Both the position numbers and the translations under genes were made by a program. Shown one piece after another: positions 1 to 5,750 of a DNA stretch of 6,141 nucleotides. Within the stretch, counting starts at the first letter, position 1, and the number at the start of each line of letters is the position of its first letter. Origin of the DNA: Mangrovibacterium sp047972415 (lineage in GTDB: Bacteria; Bacteroidota; Bacteroidia; Bacteroidales; Prolixibacteraceae); contig JBKEAN010000005.1 in NCBI GenBank assembly GCA_047972415.1, forward strand, positions 1 through 6,141. Direction: 5' to 3'. The notes beneath the pieces were generated by a model that saw only the letters and a list, made by a program, of their open reading frames with translations, made no database searches and was not told where the DNA came from.

Positions 1-1092
1 AAACAGGTACGCCTTGCCATTGACGAGGCCGATGTGATACTTTTTGTCGTGGACGTTGAAGGCGGTATTACGGATTTGGACGAAGCCGTGGCACACATCC
101 TCCGACGGGTTGACAAGCCCGTTTTTCTGGTGGTAAACAAGGTTGACAACAACCAACGCATTATGGATGCCAACGAGTTTTATGCGCTCGGACTGGGAGA
201 GAAACTGTACCCCATTTCTGGGATGAACGGTAGCGGCACCGGTGATTTGCTGGATGATGTAGTGGCTGCCTTCCCCAAAAAAGAGCGCGAAATAATTGAA
301 GAAAACATACCTCGCTTTGCCGTGGTTGGCCGTCCTAACGTGGGTAAGTCGTCCTTCATTAATGCCCTTATTGGGGTAGAACGAACCATCGTAACCGACA
401 TTGCCGGCACCACACGCGATGCCATCAACACGCGATACAACAAGTTTGGCCACGACTTTTACCTGGTTGATACGGCCGGCTTGCGCAAAAAAGCCAAAGT
501 GAAAGAAGATGTGGAGTTTTACTCGGTACTCCGCTCGGTGCGCACCATCGAGGAGGCCGACGTGTGCTTGCTGCTGATTGATGCCACCCGTGGGGTCGAA
601 GCGCAGGACGTAAGCATTTTTAACCTGATACTGCGCAACAAAAAAGGCGTGGTCATCCTGGTAAACAAATGGGACGTGATGGAAAAAGACACCAACTCGG
701 TGAAAAAAGTTACCGAAGAAATTCACGAACGCATTGCCCCCTTTACCGATGTACCCATCGTGTTTATGTCGGCCATGACCAAGCAACGTATCTTTAAAGC
801 ATTGGAAACAGCCGTGGAGGTTTACCAAAACAAATCGCAAAAAGTGAAAACTTCGGTACTGAACGAAGTGTTGCTGGAAGCCATTGAGCGTTACCCTCCA
901 CCCTCGATTAAAGGGAAGTTCGTAAAAATAAAGTATGCCACGCAGTTGCCCAGCCCAACACCATCGTTTGCGCTGTTTGCCAACCTGCCACAGTACGTTA
1001 AAGAGCCGTACCGGCGCTACATTGAAAACCAAATTCGCGAGAAATTCAACTTTTCGGGAGTTCCCATCCAGATTTTCTTCCGCAAAAAGTGA
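1..1092 (+). CDS. der: Ribosome biogenesis GTPase Der (EngA), 5'-truncated by window edge
   Basis: Der is a cytoplasmic GTPase with two tandem G domains and a C-terminal KH-like domain; it acts in late assembly of the 50S ribosomal subunit. The reading frame is open from base 1, so the gene starts upstream; 363 codons are visible, and Der is usually about 435-490 residues, so roughly 70 or more are missing (the first P-loop region). Counting from the first codon in the window, the rest of G domain 1 shows NKVD at 46-49. G domain 2 is complete: P-loop GRPNVGKS at 110-117, GTTRD at 136-140, DTAGL at 157-161, NKWD at 222-225, and an SAM-type G5 element shortly after. The C-terminal part has the PPP..GK..KI.YATQ pattern and a final IQIFFRKK, typical of the KH-like domain. 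All G motifs look intact. A hairpin terminator lies about 60 bases past the stop. Confidence 0.97.
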   Translation, partial: KQVRLAIDEADVILFVVDVEGGITDLDEAVAHILRRVDKPVFLVVNKVDNNQRIMDANEFYALGLGEKLYPISGMNGSGTGDLLDDVVAAFPKKEREIIEENIPRFAVVGRPNVGKSSFINALIGVERTIVTDIAGTTRDAINTRYNKFGHDFYLVDTAGLRKKAKVKEDVEFYSVLRSVRTIEEADVCLLLIDATRGVEAQDVSIFNLILRNKKGVVILVNKWDVMEKDTNSVKKVTEEIHERIAPFTDVPIVFMSAMTKQRIFKALETAVEVYQNKSQKVKTSVLNEVLLEAIERYPPPSIKGKFVKIKYATQLPSPTPSFALFANLPQYVKEPYRRYIENQIREKFNFSGVPIQIFFRKK

Positions 1093-1154
1093 TTCAAGAG
1101 GCGTTGCTGTTCAACAATTCAACGTTGCTACATCACATGAACCTCTCAACGAAT

Positions 1155-1190
1155 AAAAAGCCCGGCAATAGATACTGCACGGGCCTTTTT
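1155..1190. terminator. Probable bidirectional intrinsic terminator between der and the AIM24-family gene
   Basis: AAAAAGCCCG (1155-1164) pairs with CGGGC-C-TTTTT (1180-1190), with one bulged C. The stem can extend inward by GCA (1165-1167) with TGC (1176-1178), leaving an eight-base loop. A run of Ts follows the GC stem on the plus strand, and the A run at 1155-1159 gives the same arrangement on the minus strand. It sits between two convergent genes (der ends at 1092, the minus-strand gene ends at 1239), so it can end both transcripts. The fold was made by eye; no energy was calculated. Confidence 0.8.
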
Positions 1191-1238
1191 ATTAAAAAAA
1201 GGATTGGAGATTATAAACTAAAACCAACTAAACAACAG

Positions 1239-2006
1239 CTAATCCTGCAAAAACTGGTTGAGCAAACCGCCCGACTCTTTGCGCTGGTTGCCGCCACCGG
1301 GGCTCAGCGCACGAACCAACTTGCGTATTGGCATGGACTGCAACCAAATGCGCCCGGTACCACGCAGGGTGGCCAAAAAAATACCCTCGCCGCCAAACAC
1401 CATCGACCGCAGGTTTCCGGCTTGCTCCACACTAAAATCAATTTGCGGCTCGTAGGCCACAATGCAACCCGTGTCCACCCGCAGGGTTTCGTTGTTCAGG
1501 TAGCGCTCAATGACTGTTCCTCCTGCGTGTACAAAAGCCTTTCCGTCGCCCTGAAGTTGTTGCATAATAAAGCCTTCGCCCCCAAAGAAACCGGCACCTA
1601 GGCGCTTGTTGAAAGTAATTGAGATTTTGGTCCCCATCGCGGCACACAAAAAGGCATCCTTTTGAACAATAATGTGTCCGCCCATCTGGTGCAAATCCAT
1701 GGGGATAATGGTACCCGGGTAGGGAGCCGAAAAAGCCACGTGCCTTTTTCCCCAGCCCCGGTTGGTAAAGTGGGTCAGAAAAACCGACTCACCTGTAATC
1801 AGCCTTGAACCAGCCGACATCAACTTATCGAAGAAGCCCGCCTGGGGATTGGAACCATCGCCCAACTTTGATTCAAACGTAATCCCGTCTTCCATATACA
1901 ACATGGCTCCGGCCTCAGCGATAACGGTTTCGCCGGCATCCAGCTCCACTTCAACCATTTGCACATCGTGCCCTGTTATCTTGTAATCAATTTCGTGTGA
2001 TTGCAT
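1239..2006 (-). CDS. AIM24 / TIGR00266 family protein (DUF124), function unknown
   Basis: A complete 255-residue protein of the widespread AIM24/TIGR00266 family. Family members form a beta-rich repeated fold; the bacterial proteins have no settled biochemical role, and the name comes from a yeast mitochondrial protein (Altered Inheritance of Mitochondria 24). Family traits visible here are the early segment with AEAGAMLYMEDGI (about residues 30-42), a Gly-rich middle with GAGFFGGEGF (about 137-146), the later VFGGEGIF segment, and a Gly-rich C-terminal tail. There is no signal peptide or membrane segment, so a cytoplasmic location is expected. The ATG start gives the usual family N terminus; the bases before it are A-rich (GAAAGAAAC) without a true Shine-Dalgarno, as is common in Bacteroidota. 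The gene is transcribed alone, divergent from arfB, and ends at the shared terminator near 1155-1190. Confidence 0.92.
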   Translation of the reverse strand: MQSHEIDYKITGHDVQMVEVELDAGETVIAEAGAMLYMEDGITFESKLGDGSNPQAGFFDKLMSAGSRLITGESVFLTHFTNRGWGKRHVAFSAPYPGTIIPMDLHQMGGHIIVQKDAFLCAAMGTKISITFNKRLGAGFFGGEGFIMQQLQGDGKAFVHAGGTVIERYLNNETLRVDTGCIVAYEPQIDFSVEQAGNLRSMVFGGEGIFLATLRGTGRIWLQSMPIRKLVRALSPGGGNQRKESGGLLNQFLQD

Positions 2007-2036
2007 TGTTTCTTTCGTTTAAGGTAAACTTCATGC

Positions 2037-2044
2037 CAAAAGTA
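2037..2044 (-). promoter_or_regulatory. Candidate Bacteroidota -7 box for the AIM24-family gene
   Basis: On the minus strand these bases read TACTTTTG, an exact match to the Bacteroidota -7 consensus TAnnTTTG. A start of transcription a few bases downstream would leave a leader of about 20-25 bases before the ATG at 2006. A weak -33 element (TTGG within GATTGGG) lies about 17-19 bases upstream; a perfect TTTG exists farther off, but at 33 bases the spacing is too long. It is called from consensus and position only. Confidence 0.5.
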
Positions 2045-2145
2045 TAAAACGAAGGCCATGCCCAATCTCGTTTTCGACAAATAGCAGCTATGGGCAGGCA
2101 AACAACAGCCTGACAGGATAAACACCAAAGAATGCCATTGTTGTA

Positions 2146-2179
2146 TTTGAACACTTCTGCGCTGAAACTGCTATATTTA
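2146..2179 (+). promoter_or_regulatory. Weak candidate promoter for arfB and the downstream lipoprotein gene
   Basis: A TTTG at 2146-2149 is followed after 22 bases by TATATTTA (2172-2179), which matches TAnnTTTG except for the last base. The spacer is slightly longer than the usual 19 or so. The box ends only four bases before the arfB ATG at 2184, so if it is used the transcript would be leaderless or nearly so. No better match was seen in the intergenic region on this strand. Confidence 0.3.
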
Positions 2180-2183
2180 CCAC

Positions 2184-2600
2184 ATGGAAAACCTGCAAAC
2201 ACCGGTACCCGATTTGAGCAGCGAATTTGAATTCCGGACTTCGCGGAGCAGCGGCCCCGGCGGGCAAAATGTGAACAAGGTGAACTCGCGAGTCGAGCTG
2301 CGTTTCGATGTTTCCAACTCGGCCTTGCTTACCGATACCCAAAAAACAATCCTGCTGCAAAAGCTGGCTTCGCGATTGACCGTCGAAGGTGTACTTATTT
2401 TGTCCAGCCAGGAAGACCGTTCCCAACTTCGCAACAAAGATTTGGTGGTGGCGCGTTTTTACGAACTGCTCGCCAAAGCGCTGAAGCCGGTTCGCAAACG
2501 ACGTGCAAGCCAGCCAACCCGAGCATCGGTGGAACGCCGCATTCAAGTCAAAAGAATACGTGCAGAACGGAAACTAAACCGAGGAAAAATTGATTTTTAA
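2184..2600 (+). CDS. arfB: Alternative ribosome-rescue factor ArfB (YaeJ-type peptidyl-tRNA hydrolase)
   Basis: ArfB releases ribosomes stalled on mRNAs without a stop codon: the basic C-terminal tail enters the empty mRNA channel and the GGQ loop hydrolyses the peptidyl-tRNA ester in the peptidyl transferase centre. The 138-residue length fits ArfB and is far shorter than RF1/RF2 (about 360), which also carry codon-recognition domains absent here. Visible elements are the catalytic motif RSSGPGGQNVNKV (residues 21-33, GGQ at 26-28), the following VELRFDV strand, and a strongly basic tail from about residue 101 with KPVRKRR, PTRASVERR and several more Arg/Lys. The ATG start puts the usual short N terminus before the motif. 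No Shine-Dalgarno is evident; four bases separate a possible -7 box from the ATG. It is followed after one base by a lipoprotein gene, so the two are probably one transcript. Confidence 0.95.
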   Translation: MENLQTPVPDLSSEFEFRTSRSSGPGGQNVNKVNSRVELRFDVSNSALLTDTQKTILLQKLASRLTVEGVLILSSQEDRSQLRNKDLVVARFYELLAKALKPVRKRRASQPTRASVERRIQVKRIRAERKLNRGKIDF

Positions 2601-2601
2601 G

Positions 2602-3249
2602 ATGAACACATTCAAACTAAAATTGAACGGAATGGCCTTGCTCGTCGTATTGATTTCGTGTACAGGCAACCCAAAAAAGCCAGACTTACAAAACGGCGAC
2701 TTGCTATTTCAGGGCGCCGGTAACAGCAGACTGAGCAATGCGATCGATCAAGTGACACAAACTAGCGCCGAAACCCATTTCTCGCATGTGGGTTTGCTCG
2801 AAACCGATGAAAACGGACAACTATTTGTTCTGCATGCTGCCCCCGAAACCGGTACTTGTCGGGTAAGCCTGACCGAATTTTTACAAGCCGACGGCGAGCC
2901 GGTTGAAACAGTGGTTTACCGCCCGGAAAAGGCTTGGCAAAAAGCCATTCCGCAAGCCCTGAAACGCGCACACAGCATGCTTGGCAAGCCTTACAACTTT
3001 AGTTATGTGCTTTCGGACTCGGCTCACTACTGTTCCGAGTTTATTTACAAAGCCTTTGCCGCCGACGGCCTCTTTACACTAAACCCCATGAGCTTTAAAG
3101 ACCCCACTGACGGCAGCTTTTTAACGACTTGGGTTGATTACTACGCCAAGCTGGGAATTGCCATTCCGGAGGGCGAACCCGGCTGCAACCCAAATGGCTT
3201 AGCAGCATCGGACAGGTTGGAACGAATAGGCACTTATCAGGCTAAATAG
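2602..3249 (+). CDS. Lipoprotein with YiiX/YebB-like permuted papain-like hydrolase domain (NlpC/P60 superfamily, C92)
   Basis: A 215-residue exported protein. The first 20 residues form a lipoprotein signal: Lys at 5 and 7, a hydrophobic core, then lipobox L-I-S-C with Cys20 as the lipid-bearing residue. There is no acidic cluster after Cys20 of the kind that sends Bacteroidota lipoproteins to the cell surface, so a periplasm-facing location is more likely (inference). The rest matches the circularly permuted NlpC/P60-like YiiX family: NGDLLF at 31-36, the FSHVGLL segment with candidate catalytic His62, and the HYCSEFIYKAF segment with candidate nucleophile Cys144 and Glu146. Known members are thought to cleave amide or ester bonds in peptidoglycan, lipid or other amide substrates; the substrate here cannot be told. 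The ATG at 2602 was chosen over a TTG at 2590, which lies inside arfB and would only lengthen the signal peptide. It starts one base after the arfB stop. Confidence 0.86.
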   Translation: MNTFKLKLNGMALLVVLISCTGNPKKPDLQNGDLLFQGAGNSRLSNAIDQVTQTSAETHFSHVGLLETDENGQLFVLHAAPETGTCRVSLTEFLQADGEPVETVVYRPEKAWQKAIPQALKRAHSMLGKPYNFSYVLSDSAHYCSEFIYKAFAADGLFTLNPMSFKDPTDGSFLTTWVDYYAKLGIAIPEGEPGCNPNGLAASDRLERIGTYQAK

Positions 3250-3264
3250 CCCGTTAGTCGAAAT

Positions 3265-4221
3265 TTAAACAAAGTCGCGGAAGGGGAGTTTCTCCAAATC
3301 AACGTTGCCCCCGCTAAGGATGATGCCAACCTTTTTGCCCCGTACATCCAGTTTGTTTTCGAGAATAGCGGCCAGCGGTACCGACGACGAAGGCTCCACA
3401 ATAATTTTCATCCGTTCCCAAATCAGGCGCATGGCACGCACAATACCACGTTCCGAAACGGTTACAATTTGGTCGGTTTTACGCTGAATAATGCGAAAGT
3501 TGATTTCGCCTACTGAAGTAAGCAAACCATCGGCAATGGTTTTTGGGTTGACTGACGGAATTAGCTTATGGGCGTGAAACGAGCGGAAAGCATCGTCGGC
3601 ACCTTCGGGTTCTGCCGCAATTACAAGGGCTTGCGGATTGAGGGCGCGGGCAGTAATAGCCGTTCCACTTAGCAAACCACCACCCCCAACGGGGCACATA
3701 ATCACGTCGAAGAGGCCGGCATCTTCAATCAATTCTTTGGTGGCTGTACCCTGTCCGCAAATTACATTGAAGTTGGTGTAAGGATGAATTTCGACGGCAC
3801 CTGTTTCGGCTGCAATTTTGGACAATGTAGTTTCGCGTGCCTCAAGTGTTGGCTCACAAAACGTTATCTGTCCTCCGTACGACTGAACCGCTTCTTTTTT
3901 TATCGACGGGGCGGTGCGTGGCATTACAATGTAAGCGGGAATTCCCCGCATAGCAGCCGCCAAAGACAATGCTGCCGCATGGTTTCCTGACGAATGTGTA
4001 CAAACACCCCTGGTAGCGTCGGCATCGCTGAGCGAAAACACGGCATTGCAGGCTCCTCTGAATTTGAAAGCCCCAACTTTTTGCAGGTTCTCGCACTTAA
4101 AATGCAGCTCGCAATTCAGAATCCGGTTTAGTGTACCCGAGCTTAAAACCGGCGTACGGTGAACAAACGGTTTTATAAGCTCGTGTGCCTGTTCGATATT
4201 TTTAAATTCGGGGAGCTTCAT
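3265..4221 (-). CDS. Serine racemase / threonine-serine dehydratase-like PLP enzyme (fold type II)
   Basis: A complete 318-residue cytoplasmic PLP enzyme. Lys53 in KVGAFKFRGA forms the Schiff base, the VGGGGLLSG loop (178-186) holds the cofactor phosphate, and SGGN (303-306) contacts the pyridine ring. It has no C-terminal ACT regulatory domain, so it is not a classical IlvA-type biosynthetic threonine deaminase. Compared from memory with human serine racemase (K56, S84, R135, E210/A214/D216), the equivalents Lys53, Ser78, Arg129 and Glu204/Ala208/Asp210 are all kept, including the divalent metal site. Two differences stand out: the usual Gln of SSGNHxQ is Ala83, and the human Asn154 position is Tyr148, closer to the aromatic residue found in dehydratases. 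Likely activities are racemization and/or beta-elimination of serine, threonine or 3-hydroxyaspartate; sequence alone does not choose. It is the last gene of the leftward operon, starting one base after the PrsW-family stop. Confidence 0.88.
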   Translation of the reverse strand: MKLPEFKNIEQAHELIKPFVHRTPVLSSGTLNRILNCELHFKCENLQKVGAFKFRGACNAVFSLSDADATRGVCTHSSGNHAAALSLAAAMRGIPAYIVMPRTAPSIKKEAVQSYGGQITFCEPTLEARETTLSKIAAETGAVEIHPYTNFNVICGQGTATKELIEDAGLFDVIMCPVGGGGLLSGTAITARALNPQALVIAAEPEGADDAFRSFHAHKLIPSVNPKTIADGLLTSVGEINFRIIQRKTDQIVTVSERGIVRAMRLIWERMKIIVEPSSSVPLAAILENKLDVRGKKVGIILSGGNVDLEKLPFRDFV

Positions 4222-4222
4222 A

Positions 4223-4936
4223 CTAATGGTTATCAGGTTGTTTAAAAGGATTGTCCTCCGGACGAAAGTCGTAACTGAAAATGGAGCTGGCCGAGAGCTC
4301 GTTCATCCGCTTCATACCAAAACGCCACATCCATATTACAAAAGGAATAAACGCCAGCAGCAGCCAAGGGTTTTGAGACATGAGGATAAAATCGTAAATA
4401 CCATGTAGCACAATCGGAACCAACAGCGCGTTGCGCATCATCAGGGTTCGTTTTGCAGCCAGAAAACGAGCCATGCCAAAAAAGTAACCCATGCTAACGC
4501 CAAACAGAAAATGTGCGGGAACAGCTGTGAGTGCACGGATGACTCCAACGTCGTGCCCGTAGCGGGTCACATACAGCACGTTTTCTACGGCGGCAAAACC
4601 AAGCGAAATAAACACGGCATAAACAATCCCATCAAACTTTTCGTTGAATTCCGTGCTTTTCCAAATTAAACCGTACAAAAACAGAAACTTAAATAGCTCT
4701 TCGGTGAAGGCTGCTACCACAAAGGCATTCCAAAACACGCGCATGTAGCCGCCGAACAGGTCAATCAAACTCATTAACCCACGCTCCACCAACAGGATTG
4801 GAATAACCGACAAACCACCCAAAACCAATGCTTTTAACAGCATCTGCCAAGGCTCTTTTTCGTATTTGTCGCGCAGCCAAATGTATGTGAGCAAAATGGC
4901 GATTGGCGCCAAAGCCAGCAGCAGCAACTTCTCCAT
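4223..4936 (-). CDS. PrsW-family intramembrane metalloprotease
   Basis: A 237-residue multi-pass membrane protein. About seven hydrophobic segments are visible (near 3-21, 32-50, 66-92, 104-124, 138-160, 168-187 and 190-206), followed by a hydrophilic C-terminal tail. The PrsW/CPBP-like motif residues are present in order: TEELFKF with Glu79, Glu80 and Lys83; FDGIVYA at 101-107; Glu118-Asn119; Pro140 and His142 in PAHFLFG; and His178 with Asp182 in HGIYDF. In Bacillus, PrsW makes the first cut in the anti-sigma factor RsiW, freeing sigma W; other members have unknown targets, and no sigma or anti-sigma gene is visible here. I chose the ATG at 4936, one base after the phosphorylase stop; a TTG at 4951 would add five residues and overlap the previous gene. 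One base separates its stop from the next gene, so translational coupling is likely. Confidence 0.9.
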   Translation of the reverse strand: MEKLLLLALAPIAILLTYIWLRDKYEKEPWQMLLKALVLGGLSVIPILLVERGLMSLIDLFGGYMRVFWNAFVVAAFTEELFKFLFLYGLIWKSTEFNEKFDGIVYAVFISLGFAAVENVLYVTRYGHDVGVIRALTAVPAHFLFGVSMGYFFGMARFLAAKRTLMMRNALLVPIVLHGIYDFILMSQNPWLLLAFIPFVIWMWRFGMKRMNELSASSIFSYDFRPEDNPFKQPDNH

Positions 4937-4937
4937 A

Positions 4938-5750
4938 TCAGATAGTTTCAATCAGTTCTTTCAGAATCCGGGTCATGTGCGGCTCCGAGCGCATGGCCAC
5001 TTCCTGAACTTCTTCGTGCGAAATTTCCACAATTTCGCCCGGAACGCCGCTATCGGTTACAATGGAAATACCGAATACTTTCATGTCCATATGGCGGGCC
5101 ACAATGACTTCGGGAACCGTTGACATGCCCACCACGTCGCCCCCCAGGATGCGAAACATTTTATATTCGGCAGGCGTTTCGAAGGTTGGCCCCTGAACGC
5201 CAACATAAACACCTTCTTTTATTTCAATTTTGCTTTTTATGGCGATTAATTTGGCCCGTTGCCGAAGCTCTTTGCAATAAGCCTGGCTCATATCTGGGAA
5301 ACGCGGCCCCAGCTCGGCAATATTTTTCCCGTGCAGCGGGTGTTCGGGAAACATGTTGATGTGGTCGCTGATAATCATCAGGTCGCCGATTTTAAAATCG
5401 GGGTTCAAGCCACCGGTTGCATTGGACACAAACAAGTGACTGATTCCCAATTTTTTCATTACCCGCACCGGGAAGGTCACTTCTTTCATGTTGTAACCTT
5501 CGTAATAATGAAAACGGCCCTGCATGGCCAGCACTTGTTTGCCGCCAAGCTTTCCCGAAATCAGGTGGCCGCTATGCCCCTCAACGGTCGAAACCGGGAA
5601 ATTGGGAATCTGGCTGTACGGGATTTTTTTTTCAATTTCAATCTCCTTCACCAGCCCACCTAGCCCCGAGCCCAGGATAATACCGATTTCTGGCTTACAA
5701 TTTATTTGTTCGTTGATGTAACTGGCGGTTGCTTCGATTGTCTTTAACAT
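4938..5750 (-). CDS. punA: Purine nucleoside phosphorylase, trimeric (PNP/MTAP) family
   Basis: A complete 270-residue enzyme that splits purine nucleosides with phosphate into the free base and ribose 1-phosphate, in cytoplasmic purine salvage. The length fits the trimeric family. Visible active-site parts are the phosphate loop GSGLGG (27-32), GRFHYYEGY (78-86), SNATGGLN (109-115), YVGVQGPTFETPAEY (182-196, with Glu191 for base contact) and VGMSTVPEVIVARH (207-220, Met209 for ribose). The position equal to human Asn243, which contacts the purine, is Asp233 (in VTDSGVPG); this resembles the ATD motif of methylthioadenosine phosphorylases, so 6-aminopurine nucleosides might also be accepted (inference). 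The ATG lies inside the end of lpxK, giving a 56-base overlap; the N terminus MLKTIEATASYI is normal for the family, which supports that start. lpxK followed by this gene is a recurring Bacteroidota arrangement. Confidence 0.94.
   Translation of the reverse strand: MLKTIEATASYINEQINCKPEIGIILGSGLGGLVKEIEIEKKIPYSQIPNFPVSTVEGHSGHLISGKLGGKQVLAMQGRFHYYEGYNMKEVTFPVRVMKKLGISHLFVSNATGGLNPDFKIGDLMIISDHINMFPEHPLHGKNIAELGPRFPDMSQAYCKELRQRAKLIAIKSKIEIKEGVYVGVQGPTFETPAEYKMFRILGGDVVGMSTVPEVIVARHMDMKVFGISIVTDSGVPGEIVEISHEEVQEVAMRSEPHMTRILKELIETI

Noticed and set aside
1102..1129. Direct repeat CGTTGCT (1102-1108 and 1123-1129) with TTCAAC copies between, just after der.
   Set aside because: Seven-base repeats 21 bases apart in a short intergenic stretch are not enough to support an element or binding site.
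1089..1601. A 170-codon plus-strand open frame overlapping the AIM24-family gene.
   Set aside because: It has no family resemblance, runs through the terminator hairpin, and lies antisense to a clear conserved gene.
2095..2112. Small inverted repeat CAGGC / GCCTG with an eight-base loop in the divergent intergenic region.
   Set aside because: Only five base pairs, no T run and no clear link to either promoter; it could be an operator but is well within chance.
2088..2546. A 152-codon minus-strand open frame over arfB.
   Set aside because: It is antisense to the well-recognised ArfB coding region and its protein matches nothing I know.
4937..4951. TTG start for the PrsW-family gene at 4951.
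   Set aside because: The ATG at 4936 directly follows the upstream stop, fits the one-base spacing of the next junction, and still gives the full family N terminus.
5259..5663. A 134-codon plus-strand open frame antisense to the purine nucleoside phosphorylase.
   Set aside because: The minus strand carries a complete conserved enzyme; this frame is a by-product of its codon use.
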